Assembly (NCBI RefSeq): GCF_036884655.1
Contig: NC_088355.1
Coordinates: 24,211,501 to 24,275,500 of the forward strand
Source: Musa acuminata AAA Group
Lineage: Eukaryota > Streptophyta > Magnoliopsida > Zingiberales > Musaceae
Length of the DNA: 64,000 nt
Reading direction: 5' to 3'
Shown here: piece after piece, positions 22,382-33,465 of the stretch
Layout: each line of letters begins with the position of its first letter
Position numbering within the stretch: position 1 is the first letter of the stretch
The notes under the pieces: model-generated
Database searches by the model: none
What the model saw: only the letters and a program-made list of their open reading frames with translations
Told to the model about the DNA's origin: nothing
Position numbers and translations under genes: made by a program

Positions 22382-22951
22382 CTATTGAAGAAAGCAAAAA
22401 TTCGTAGTGGTTGTTATGTGTTCAAAAGGTGGTTTTCGGTATGTCTTCTTCGCACACTCATATTTAATGATACCCGGATCAAAGGTCCAGCTTTGTAAAG
22501 ATTTGTGCTCCCTTTCATCTAGCAATTCATCTACTATTGGAATAAGATATTTGTCATTCATGGTTATGCCATTGAGAGCTCGGTAATAAACACATATTTG
22601 CCATGTTCCGTCCTTCTTGCGTACAAGTAGCACTGGTGAAGAATAGAGGTTGCAACTTGGCCGAATAACTCCTGTTTCGAGCATTTCTTTTACAATCCTT
22701 TCTATTTCATCCTTCTAGAGATGTAGATATTGATATGGCCGAGTATTTGCTGGAGGTTTGCCTGAAAGAATCATTATATAATGATCATGCCGACGGGTAA
22801 GAGGTAGGTTGTACGATTCGTCAAATATATATGAAAATTTAGCAAGCAAAGGAAGTAGGTTTAGATCTTCAAATTGTATTGGCTCTCCCTTAGTTTGCTG
22901 CTCAATTTGTATCAAAAAACTGCTGCATACTTTATGCAAAACCTTCTCCAT
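22382..22951 (-). pseudogene. pol: Ty3 reverse transcriptase remnant without catalytic core
   Basis: 22951-22715 covers the segment before RT, with the R-R-x-D-H-x-I block and a P-Y-Q-Y-like motif. An in-frame TAG follows, then SSPVLLVRKKDGTWQICVYY, the first RT motif. A frameshift comes next, and sequence jumps from the F-x-T-H-x-x-H-Y-E-F region directly to E-Y-L-G-Q, so the palm with the Y-x-D-D catalytic box is deleted near 22380-22395. It cannot encode an active polymerase. Confidence 0.82.
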
Positions 22952-23005
22952 TTGTTATGTGCAAATCGTCGTTAAGTTGCCCCCACGTTTCCCGTTCAGT
23001 ATCAC

Positions 23006-23674
23006 CTATTTCTCCTTATTGTAAAATTTCATAATTAGTTGCATAAAATTCCAAGAAATATCACCTAATATCGTCAACCATTTAATTATGAGCATGGCCT
23101 CATGATCATCAAGAGGGAGAAGGAAGAAATATGCAATTATCTCTTGGTAAGGCCTCATGATCATCAACTGTTTCACTTGTGGGCGCCTACGATCATACTT
23201 CAAAATCCATCCATCGACGACCTTAATGTCAAACCTGCTGCAATTCTCAATAGGTAAGGCCATATGGATAGTAACCTTACTATTTACAAAGTTATTAGAA
23301 CTGCCCATGTCGATGAGAACAGTGATCGGTTGTTGTTTGAGAAGGCCTCCAACTTTCATCGTTTCCGGGTTTGAGTAGCCGGCTAGTGCATGTACCGTAA
23401 CTTCAGTCGGTTGTCACTCTTCTTCTGCATCTTCTTCTTCATGTTCAAGGCTCTCTTCTAGATGTTCAATGACCTCTTCTTCTATTGGTTCAATCATAAG
23501 AAGTCTCCCTTTACTACAGCGATGCTCATGGCTCCACGGCTCGTCACAATGCCAACATAACCCCTTCGCATATCGCTCCCGAAGCTCTTCTCTTGTTAAC
23601 CTCTTTGGTGTAGGGACTTGGTCGACAGTAGGGGGGCTGAGGGCTTCAATATTACTAGTTGTGGAGCAACCCAA
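23006..23674 (-). pseudogene. pol: Ty3 zinc knuckle and protease region
   Basis: 23674-23414 carries the knuckle CWHCDEPWSHEHRC after an R-x-E-L-R-x-R-x-x-K-G-L-C segment, then a Glu-rich spacer, and stops. The same frame resumes at 23359 with the aspartic protease: V-L-I-D-M-G-S-S-N-N-F, where the usual D-T-G-S active-site loop reads D-M-G-S. The segment is in a different frame from the gag upstream. Confidence 0.82.
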
Positions 23675-24384
23675 GTCCTCCGAGCTTCATGATTCAATTG
23701 CTCCTCTTGATGTCGTGCGAAAGAGATGGCTGCCATAAGTGTATACGGTTGTCGCGCTTTAACTTCTCCTCGGATCTCTGGCTTCAAGCCCTCAATGAAG
23801 GTCCTCAATAGCTATTTTTGAGACCAATCATGAGTTTGATTAGATAACCTTTCAAACCTAGTTTGGTACTCTTGAATGGTAGAGGTTTGTCGGATCTTTA
23901 CTAGTTGTCCGTCAATATTCTTGTAATCGGTTGGTCTGAAGCGGATCAGCAGTCCTTCTTTGAATTGTCGCCATGAAAGGACCCCATAAATATGTTTAAA
24001 CCAGTCAAACCACTGTATAGCATCCCCTTCAAGATGTATAGCTATAATTTTCACCATAGATGCATCCACGGTTTTATGGTACCGAAAATATCGCTCCGCG
24101 CGCGAGATCCAACCAATTGGGTCTCCTTCTTCCCATCTAGGAAAATTTACCCTCATGCATGGATAGTTGGGGTCAGTCATAGAGCCTCCCCTCCCTTGGA
24201 ACTCATCTCTTCGGGCCTGGTGTGATTGGGCAAAACTCTCTCCTTGATATGATTTTTTCGGGCTTAGTGGTCGGCCCAATCTGAGTTCGGTAAAGAGAGT
24301 CCGAATCTTATCCTCCATTCGTGCCTCCAAGGCTTCGAATTTAGCATTCATTGCCTCCTTAGATGCCATAATATATGCCTCCAA
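23596..24384 (-). pseudogene. gag: Ty3 gag with one internal stop
   Basis: Capsid-like protein starting at 24384 (MEAYIMASKEAMNAKFEALE). It contains the retrotransposon gag pattern I-G-W-I-S-R-A-E-R-Y-F followed by E-G-D-A-I-Q-W-F-D-W and an F-x-x-x-L-x-x-R-F block. A TAG at 23812-23814 interrupts it; the same frame continues from 23808 through the G-L-K-P-E-I-R-G-E-V segment to 23596. The zinc-knuckle region follows in another frame. Confidence 0.87.
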
Positions 24385-25701
24385 ATCTATAATGTTAAGA
24401 TCTCTCTTTTGTTGTTAGGTTAAAGGCATGTATAGGTTGAGAGAAGTGATGGTCGAAAGGGTTGGTGGATCGGTGGATGTAGGCTACGATTTAGGCTTGT
24501 TTTGTGGCTGTTTTGGGTGCAGTTTGAGGGTGTGGTTTGGTGGAGTTTTAGGGCTGTGGATGAAAGTTTTGGATCTGTGGTAGATGGCAGCAAATGTTTG
24601 ATAGCAATCAGTGGAAGTTGCAGCAAGTATGTGCTGTCTTGTAAGAGCAGAATTGTCGTCGAAGAAACAGCGGTTTCTCAACGAAATTTCCACCAAAAAC
24701 TTAAGAGAATTGAGGAGGGAATTGACAGCAAAATCACAGTTTATATGGCAGCATGGATGTCTAATTTAATCAAGAAAATTTTGGAAGTATAATAGCAAAG
24801 AAATTGGTGCAAGCTGCAATAGCAGAATTCTTGTCGAAAAATTTCAGTAGGTTACGATGAAAATTTGCAGCAACACAAAATCGTTTTCAGAGATGAATTC
24901 CTCACTAGATTAATGTTAGATGGAAGCCAAGATGATCTATAAAGTGTATAAGAAATTTTATTCAAAAAAGATTGCAAATAGATGGGTTAAGGCAACAATA
25001 TATGGCTGAAATTTTCGACAGCACATATTTTTAAGTATAGCAAATTGGACATAAAGGATCAGTAGTTTATATTAAGAATTTTTGATGAAACCAAAGGGAA
25101 ATCCACTGTTAGGAAGTGTCAAAGCTATCATAAAAATTTCGTTGAGATTTGGATAGAAACAACATAGTTTCAAGATCAAACAAACAGTTCTATGCAACTG
25201 AAAATTTTCAGTGCAAATTTTCAAGTATAGCAGATTAGACGTAAAATATCAATGGTTTATATTGAGAATTTTTTGACAAAACCAAAGGGAAATCGGCTAT
25301 TAGGAAGTGTCAAAGATGTCAAAAAAAATTCGTAGAGATTTGGATAGAAAAAACATAGTACCAAGATCAAACAGACGGTGCTATGCGGTTGGAATTCTAC
25401 AATATATCTTTCGCCGTAGAGATGAAAACTTTATGACGAAAAGTTTATGCAGCAATATAAGAAATTTTTTTTTGGGATTTTTGAATAAGGATAACTAAAT
25501 TGCAGCAGTAGTAAGATAGGAAACCAGAACCTGTTGCAATTCACGGGGAGATCAAGGGATGATCTGCGGTGGTAGAGATGATGGCGGAATTCGGTGACGA
25601 TCTTTTAAGCAATTGTGGGAATTGCTTTGGGCGATTGTGGAGGGTTGATGGATGGCAGTGGAAGGGCAGTGAGATGCCAAGAACGCTGCTCTGATACCAG
25701 G
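24385..25701 (-). other. Ty3 leader and primer binding site
   Basis: Non-coding leader between primer site and gag. The primer site is at 25688-25699 (minus strand TGGTATCAGAGC), two bases from the LTR. A segment of about 95 bp beginning GTTTATATT is present twice (about 25060-25150 and 25253-25345). No gene. Confidence 0.8.
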
Positions 25702-26140
25702 TGTTAGAACCCTTACAGATTCTAAACTTGGGGTTGATCTCTTTAGGGGATCGGCCTCCTTGGAACTCTATATGGGTTCCTCCCTCCAAGTTGCTGCTCA
25801 AAGGCTGCAGAAAAGATTCATCTATTGCTTATGAAAAGAGAAGGTATACATGGCTAATTTATACGGCTTCTAAACCCTAACTCCTAATAGGACTTATACT
25901 TAAGACTCTTACTTCTAACCAACTCCTAGTATGACTCATAGTCAAGACTCCTATTTCCTTACAACTCCTAATTGTTTTTTAAGAAAACACCTCCTACATG
26001 AATGCCCCTCTCAATTAGGACTCTCCTAGCTAGAGTCCTAACAGAATGTCCCTCTCAATTAGGACTCTCCTAGCTAGAGTCCTAACAGTTTTACATGAAT
26101 GTCCCTCTCAATTAGGACTCTCCAAGCTAGAGTCCTAACA
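25702..26140 (-). repeat. 5' LTR of the Ty3 element (439 bp)
   Basis: On the plus strand it reads TGTTAGAACCC...GTCCTAACA. It matches 30597-31034 and 60656-61093. The right end holds three units each with the 9-bp inverted repeat TAGGACTCT/AGAGTCCTA (26016-26040, 26060-26084, 26113-26137), each followed by ACA as at the LTR tip. Confidence 0.92.
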
Positions 26141-26980
26141 GGAGGAAAATACAAAATCGAAGGATAAGTAAAAGGATGGTACAGTCCATCCAAAGTCGTA
26201 GGATGAATACCTTACCACATCTTCATTTGTTTATTACTGACGAAGAAAACATGTTGGAATGTTCGCGGACTTAATAAGCCGGAGATATGTCAAGAGCTCA
26301 ACAGAATAATCAAGTCTGCCGCATGTGATATTGTTATTCTAGTGGAAACAAAAATTAAACAATCGCGCGTTCAAGCTCAAAAGAATTTAATATGGCTAGA
26401 TGCAGAACTGTTTACCAATGACTCAAATGAAACTTTTGGTAGAATATGGGTCTTATGGCATCCTAACTCTATTAATGCTTGGTTTATTTCTGCTACTGAT
26501 CAATTCATTCATCTTAAGGTAGAGGACAAAAAGAATGGCTGTCAATTCAATTTCACTGGTATATATGCTTCAAACAGTATGCAAGAAAGAAATACTCTTT
26601 GGTCTGACCTGACTAATATTGTAAATGGCTGTCTCAATGTAACTTGGATTATTCTTGGAGACTTTAATACTGTTCGGTACACAAATGAAAAAGAGGGGGG
26701 TAGACAACTTTCAGAAAGCCAGCTTCAAAGTTTTAATGATTACATTGACACTGCAGCATTGTTTGATATGAAATATGTGGGCAATTGGATCTCTTGGAGT
26801 AATCAAGGTGTTGCTAAAAGAAAAATAATGGCTCGACTTGCTAGGTGTTTGATTAATCATGAATGGTTAACAGTTTACCTAGATTCACTTCTTGAGTATG
26901 GTGCTTCTTTGTTTTCTGACCATTCTTTAATGAAAATACACGTAGACAAAGCGACACGAAGAGACAAGAAACCGTTTAGA
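26141..26980 (+). pseudogene. LINE L4 continued: end of ORF1 and ORF2 endonuclease
   Basis: Begins abruptly after the Ty3 LTR in the last codons of ORF1. ORF2 follows at about 26238 with its start codon changed from ATG to ACG; the reading frame is otherwise open through the endonuclease (V-E-T-K, G-D-F-N-T and S-D-H motifs present, without the 24-bp duplication) to 26980. There it is cut by a nested LINE 3' end inserted after AAACCGTTTAGA. Confidence 0.86.
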
Positions 26981-28242
26981 TGAAGGGGGGCTAAACTTAA
27001 GAAATACTAGAGATTGGAATCAAGCATGTCTGGTACAGCAATTGTGGGATCTTTTGTAAAACAAATGTTCCTTATGGTCACATTGGGTTTCTGCTAGACA
27101 TCTTTCAAAGGAATCAATCTGGGAAATTTCAACAAGAACATACCACTCTGTAGCTTGGAAAGGAATTTTAAAGGCAAGGAATTGGCTAATCAAACACATT
27201 TCTTATGCAATCTCTTCTGGAACTAGTACTAATATGTGGTATGATTCTTGGGTGAATGAGAAGTGTATATTTCGATTATATGGCGACAGAATACGAAAAG
27301 ATCTTGGGGCTCCCAAATATTGGAAGGTTTCCGAGTTCATTGCTAACGGTACCTGGTGTCTCCCTAATCATATTTCTCCCGAAATGTTATCACTTTGGCC
27401 GACTATTATAGCTATTCCAATCAGGAACAACTCTTCAGATATACTTATTTGGCCTCATGACAATGGAAAATTTAGTGCCACATCCGCATGGATTCGAATT
27501 AGGCAAAGAAATAACAAGTGGGTCCCAAGTAGTTGGACATGGGATCGATCGGGATCACAAAGACATTCCTTATATACATGGCAGGCCCTTATCAATAAAC
27601 TACCTACAATAGACAATATGAAAAGAAGAGGTATGCAACAAGAAGAAACTGTTGACCACCTCTATTTTGCTTGTGATTATACAAAATGGATATGGAAGGA
27701 GATTCTCCAGCGATTTGAACTCAATAGACTGCCGCAACCAAACTTGCACCAAGAACTAGGCGAACTCATGCAATGTTTCTCATGAAAAGGGCCTCTCACA
27801 CAACTGGCAAAGGTTACTTTCAGATGCGTTATTTGGTGGATGTGGAAGGAGAGATGTAACCGAATCTTTGAATGTCAACACACAAATTATGCTCAGCTCT
27901 TGAAAGAGATTATTAGAGACTCAAGATCTTGTGTGGAGCAAGATCTCAAAACGAAGCACTTTACCGAAAGAGAAAAAGATATTTTTATGAAATTTAATTT
28001 TGCTATTAGCTAAAGATCTTGGGAATGATGCCAAATTATGTACCCACAGGTAGTTTTGATATATCTGGATAAACATTTTCTATGTTGACTATAATTAGGA
28101 GTTATAGTATACAGCATGTGTAGTCATAACTATCGCATTCGCACTCTATGAGTTACTTGGCTTTGTCTATGACTTGTATAGATAAAGCTATTTGTAGAAA
28201 CTTTAAACATAATCAATTTACTTTTACATACCAAAAAAAAAA
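26981..28242 (+). mobile_element. 5'-truncated LINE nested in LINE, 12-bp TSD
   Basis: Begins in the RT C-terminal region (K-D-E-G-G-L-N-L equivalent) and runs through ORF2's end and the 3' UTR to a poly(A) tract ending at 28245. AAACCGTTTAGA flanks it at 26969-26980 and 28243-28254. Its largest frame, 27234-27785, is missing the first cysteines of the zf-RVT knuckle (about 30 bp lost near 27632). It resembles a standard truncated target-primed insertion. Confidence 0.9.
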
Positions 28243-30014
28243 AAACCGTTTAGATTCATTAACATGTGGAGTACTTATCCTCAATTTTTTGATGTTATCA
28301 GATCTGCTTGGAATGTTATTGTGCATCGATCGCCCCCTTACATCTTATGTCAAAAGCTCAAAGCCTGTAAAGCAGCACTAAAGGAGTGGAATACAAATAC
28401 CTTTGGCAATATTACCACTAGAGTTCAATTTAGCAAATTGGGATAGCATTTGCAAACCGAAAGATGAAAGGGGGCTAAACTTGAGAAATACTAGAGATTG
28501 AAATCAAGCATGTCTGGTACAGCAAATGTGAGATGTTTTGCAAAACAAATGTTCCTTATGGACACATTGAGTTTCTGCTAGGTTTCTTTCAAAGGAATCA
28601 ATCTGGGAAATTTCAACAAGAACATACCACTCTACAGCTTGGAAATGAATTTTAAAGGAAAGAGATTAGCTAATCAAACACATTTGGCAATATTACCACC
28701 AGAATTAAATTGGGATAGCATTTGCAAACTGAAAGATGAAGGGGGGCTAAACTTGAGAAATACTAGAGATTGGAATCAAGCATGTCTGGTACAGCAATTG
28801 TGGGATATTTTGCAAAACAAATGTTCCTTCTGGTCACATTGGGTTTCTGCTAGGTATCTTTCAAAAGAATCAATCTGGGAAATTTCAACAAGAACATACC
28901 ACTCTACAGCTTGGAAAGGAATTTTAAAGGCAAGAAATTGGCTAATCAAACACATTTCTTATGCAATCTTTTATAGAACTAGTACTAATATGTGGTACGA
29001 TCCTTGGGTGAATGAGATGAGTATATTTCAATTATATGGCAACAGAATACGAAAAGATCTTGGGGCTCCCAAAGATTGGAAGGTTTTCGAGTTCATTGCT
29101 AACGGTACCTAGTGTCTCCCTAATCATATTTCTCCCGAAATGTTATAACTTTGGCCGACTATTATAGCTATTCCAATCAGGAACAACTCTTCAGATATAC
29201 TTATTTGGTCTCATGACAATGGCAAATTTAGTGCCACATCCGCATGGAATCAAATTAGGCAAAGAAATAACAAGTGGGTCCCAAGCAGTTGGACATGGGA
29301 TCGACCGGGATCACAAAGACATTCCTTATGTATATGGCAGGCCCTTCTCAATAAACTACCTACAATAGACAATATGAAAAGAAGAGGTATCTATCATGTT
29401 AACCGATGCTCCCTTTGTATGCAACAAGAAGAAACTGTTGACCACCTTTATTTTGCTTGTGATTATACAAAATGGATATGGAAGGAGATTCTCCAGCGAT
29501 TTGAACTCAATAGACTGCCACAACCAAACTTGCACCAAGAACTAGGCGACCTCATGCAATGTTTCTCAAGAAAAGGTCCTGTATAGCGCAAGATGCGCTA
29601 TTTGGTGGATGTGGAAGGAGAGATGTAACAGAATCTTTGAATGTTAACACACAAACAATGCTCAGCTCTTGAAAGAGATTATTAGAGATTCAAGATCCTG
29701 TATAGCGCAAGATCTCAAAACGGAGCACTTTACCCAAAGAGAAAAAGATATTTTTATCAAATTTAATTTTGCTATTAGCTAAAGATCTTGGGAATGATGA
29801 CAAATTATGTGCCCACAGGTAGTTTTGATATATCTGGATAAACATTTTCTATGTTGACTATAATTAGGAGTTATAGTCTACAGCATGTGTAGTCATAACA
29901 ATCGCATTCACACTCTATGAGTTACTTGGCTTTGTCAATGACTTGTATAGATAAAGCTATTTGTAGAAACTTTACACATAATCAATTTACTTTTACTTAC
30001 CAAAAAAAAAAAAA
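28243..30014 (+). repeat. LINE tandem array, unit 2
   Basis: Starts with AAACCGTTTAGATTC and the post-endonuclease part of ORF2 (P-Q-F-x-D-V-I-R-S-A-W). It then jumps, after a T-T-C-A-A-T-T-T junction, to G-G-G-A-T-A-G-C and the RT C-terminal region, which is duplicated with 272-bp spacing (28437 and 28709). It continues through the zf-RVT knuckle (near 29410-29480) to the 3' UTR and a poly(A) ending at 30014. Stops are scattered throughout; no functional ORF. Confidence 0.85.
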
Positions 30015-32178
30015 GAAACCGTTTCGATTCTTTAACATGTGGAGTACTTATCCTCAATTTCTTGATGTTATCAGATCTGCTTGGAATGTTAATGTGTTTG
30101 GATCGCCCCCTTACATCTTATGTCAAAAGCTCAAAGCCTGTAAAGCAACACAAAATGAGTGGAATACAAATACCTTTGGCAATATTGCCACCATAGTTCA
30201 ATTTTGCAAATTGGGATAGCATTAGGACAGCATTTGCAAACTGAAAGATGAAGGGGGGCTAAACTTGAGAAATACTAGAGATTGTAATCAAGCATGTCTG
30301 GTACCGCAAATGTTGGATCTTTTACAAAACAAATGTTCCTAATGGTCACATTGGGTTTCTACTAGGTATCTTTCAAAGGAATCAATCTGGAAAATTTCAA
30401 CAAGAACATACCACTCTGCAGCTTGGAAAGGAATTTTAAAGGCAAGGAATTGGCTAATCAAACACATTTGGTAATATTACCACCAGAGTTAAATATTATC
30501 ACTAGAATTAAATTAGGATAGCATTTGCAAACCGAAAGATGAAGGGGGCTAAACTTGAGAAATACTAGAGATTAGAATCAAGCATGTCTAGTACAGTGTA
30601 AGAACCCTTGCAGATTCTAAACTTGGGGTTGATCTCTTTAGGGGATCGGCCTCCTTGGAACTCTATAGGGGTTCCTCCCTCCAAGTTGCTGCTCAAAGGC
30701 TGCAAAAAAGATTCATCTATTGCTTATAAAAAGAGAAGGAATACATGGCTATTTATAGGGCTTCTAAACCCTAACTCCTAATAGGACTCCTACTTAAGAC
30801 TCTTACTTCTAACCAACTCCTAGTATGACTCATAGTCAAGACTCCTATTCCCTTCCAACTCCTAATTCTTCTCTAAGAAAACACCTCCTACTTGAATGCC
30901 CCTCTCATTTAGGACTCTCCTAGCTAGAGTCCTAACAGAATGTCCCTCTCAATTAGGACTCTCCTAGCTAGAGTCCTAACAGTTTTACATGAATGTCCCT
31001 CTCAATTAGGACTCTCCAAGCTAGAGTCCTAACATATAGCAATTGTGTGATCTTTTGCAAAACAAATGTTCCTTATGGTCACATTGGGTTTCTGCTAGGT
31101 ATCTTTCAACGGAATCAATCTGAGAAATTTCAACAAGAACATACCACTCTGCGGATTGGAAAGGAATTTTAAAGGCAAGAAATTGGCTAATCAAACATAT
31201 TTCTTATGCAATCTCTTCTGGAACTAGTACTAATATGTGGTACGATCCTTAGGTGAATGGGAAGAGTATATTTCAATTATATGACGACAGAATACGAAAA
31301 TATCTTGCGGCTCCCAAAGATTGGATGGTTTCCGAGTTCATTGCTAATGGTACCTGGTGTCTTCCTAATCCTATTTCTCCCGAAATGTTATCACTTTGGC
31401 CGACTATTATAGCTATTCCAATCAGGAACAACTCTTCAGATATACTTATTTGGCCTCATGACAATGGCAAATTTAGTGCCACATCCGCATGGAATCAAAT
31501 TAAGCAAAGAAATAACAAGTGGGTCCCAAGCAGTTGGACATGGGATCGATCGGGATCACAAAGACATTCCTTAATGTAAATGGTAGGCCGTTCTCAATAA
31601 ACTACCTACAATAGACAATATGAAAAGAAGAGGTATCTATCATGTTAACCGATGCTCCCTTTGTATGCAACAAGAAGAAACTGTTGACCACCTCCATTTT
31701 GCTTTTGATTATACGAAATGGATGTGGAAGGAGATTCTCCAGTGGTTTGAACTCAATAGATTGCCGCAACCAAACTTTCACCAAGAACTAGGCGACCTCA
31801 TGCATTGTTTCGCAAGAAAAGGGCTTCTCACACAATTGGCAAAGGTTACTTTCAGATGCGCTATGGTGGATGTGGAAGGAGAGATGTAACAGAATCTTTG
31901 AATGTCAACACACAAACGATGCTCAGCTCTTGTAAGAGATTATTAGAGACTCAAGATCCTGTATGGAGCAGGATCTCAAAACGGAGCACTTTACCCAAAG
32001 AGAAAAATATATTTTTATCAAATTTAATTGATAAAAATATATTTTTCTACAGCATGTGTAGTCATAACTATCGCATTCGCACTCTATGAGTTACTTGGCT
32101 TTATCTATGACTTGTATAGAAAAAGATATTTGTAGAAATTTACACGTAATCAATTTACTTTTGCTTACCAAAAAAAAA
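30015..32178 (+). repeat. LINE tandem array, unit 3
   Basis: Begins GAAACCGTTTCGATTC and repeats the plan of unit 2, including the same internal deletion junction (near 30205) and the same local duplication (30210 and 30512). It is interrupted by a solo LTR at 30597-31034. Frames such as 31253-31579 and 31620-31889 are pieces of broken ORF2. It ends in a poly(A) tract near 32170-32181. Confidence 0.85.
30597..31034 (-). mobile_element. Solo LTR (438 bp) of the Ty3 family
   Basis: TGTAAGAACCC...GTCCTAACA, matching 25702-26140. It is flanked by TACAG (30592-30596) and TATAG (31035-31039), a 5-bp TSD with one later change; LINE sequence is continuous across it. TATTTATA at 30750-30757 is the TATA box read on the minus strand. 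Confidence 0.93.
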
Positions 32179-32488
32179 AAACCGTTTAAATTCCTTAACA
32201 TGTGGAGTACTCATCCTCAACTTCTTGATGTTCTCAGATCTGCTTGGAATGTTAATGTGCATGGATCGCCCCCTTACATCTTATTGCTAGTCATAGGTGC
32301 CCAGCAAGCCAATCACGTGAGTGATGGCACGTGTGACTTGATACAGAATCTTTTTGCTTATTATATTTTGGCGTATATCACTTTATAACTATTACATAAA
32401 TGCATATATATATATTGTGATGTCCTTGGATTTGTGCAATGGGAATCGGATCGTGATGAGATCACGATAATGAGATCGATTCACCTTT
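32179..32488 (+). repeat. Truncated LINE unit 4 and start of a copia LTR
   Basis: 32179-32284 is the beginning of a fourth array unit (ACCGTTTAAATTCC). At 32285 it changes to TGCTAGTCATAGGTG, the first 200 bases of the copia LTR found at 35387-36883. That LTR stops at GATTCACC, where the poly(T) of the next LINE starts. The rest of this copia is not adjacent. Confidence 0.85.
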
Positions 32489-33465
32489 TTTTTTTGGTAA
32501 GTAAAAGTAAATTGATTATGTGTAAAGTTTCTACAAATAGTTTTATCTATACAAGTCATAGACAAAGCCAAGCAACTCATAGAGTGCGAATGCGATAGTT
32601 ATGACTACACATACTGTAGACTATAACTACTTGTGGGTACATTATTTGGCATAATTCCCAAGATCTTTAGCTAATAGCAAAATTAAATTTGATAAAAATA
32701 TCTTTTTCTCTTCGGGTGAAGTGCTCGGTTTTGAGATCATGCTCCATACAGGATCGTGAGTCTCTAATAATCTCTTTCAATAGCTGAGCATTGTTTGTGT
32801 GTTGACCTTCAAAGATTCTATTACATCTCTCCTTCCACATCCACCAAATAGCGCATCTAAAAGTAATCTTTGCTAGTTGTGTAAGAGGCTCTTTTCTTGA
32901 GAAACATTGTATGAGGTCGCATAGTTCTTGGTGCAAGTTTGGTTGCGGCAGTCTATTGAGTTCAAATCGCTGGAGAATCTCCTTCCATATCCATTTTGTA
33001 TAATCACAAGCAAAATATAGGTGGTCAACAGTTTCTTCTTGTTGCAAACAAAGGGAGCATCGGTTAACATGATAGATACCTCTTCTTTTCATATTGTCTA
33101 TTGTAGGTAGTTTATTGAGAAGGGCCTGCCATGTACATAAGGAGTGTCTTTGTGATCCCGATCGATCCCATGTCCAACTGCTTGGGACCCACTTGTTATT
33201 TCTTTGCCTAATTTGATTCCATGCGGATGTGGCACTAAATTTGCCATTGTCATGATGCCAAATAAGTATATCTGAAGAGTTGTTCCTGATTGGAATAGCT
33301 ATGATAGTCGGCCAAAGTGATAACATTTCGTGAGACACCAGGTACCGTTAGCAATGAACTCGGAAACCTTCCAATCTTTGGGAGCCCCAAGATCTTTTCG
33401 TATTCTATCGCCATATAATTGAAATATACTCTTCCCATTCACCCAAGGATCGTACCACATATTAG
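32486..33465 (-). pseudogene. LINE copy L7, 3' half
   Basis: Minus-strand LINE 3' end: poly(T) at 32486-32495, 3' UTR, then the end of ORF2. Frame 33338-32667 holds the zf-RVT knuckle CSLCLQQEETVDHLYFAC and runs to the natural stop. A small deletion near 33330 shifts the frame just upstream. It is split at ATTAG (33461-33465) by the copia element; the rest of the same LINE resumes at 52639. Confidence 0.88.

Larger units (their letters stand above)
19867..26140 (-). mobile_element. Ty3/gypsy chromovirus-type element, defective
   Basis: Minus-strand order: 5' LTR (25702-26140), primer site (25688-25699), 1.3 kb leader, gag, zinc knuckle, protease, RT, RNase H, remnants of integrase and a chromodomain, then the 3' LTR (left, to 21163), which is interrupted by a LINE and truncated at its outer end. 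The RT catalytic core and most of integrase are deleted, and several stops and frameshifts are present. It sits inside LINE L4. Confidence 0.88.

Noticed and set aside
24502..24792. 96-codon plus-strand frame
   Set aside because: Lies antisense in the non-coding Ty3 leader with no domain.
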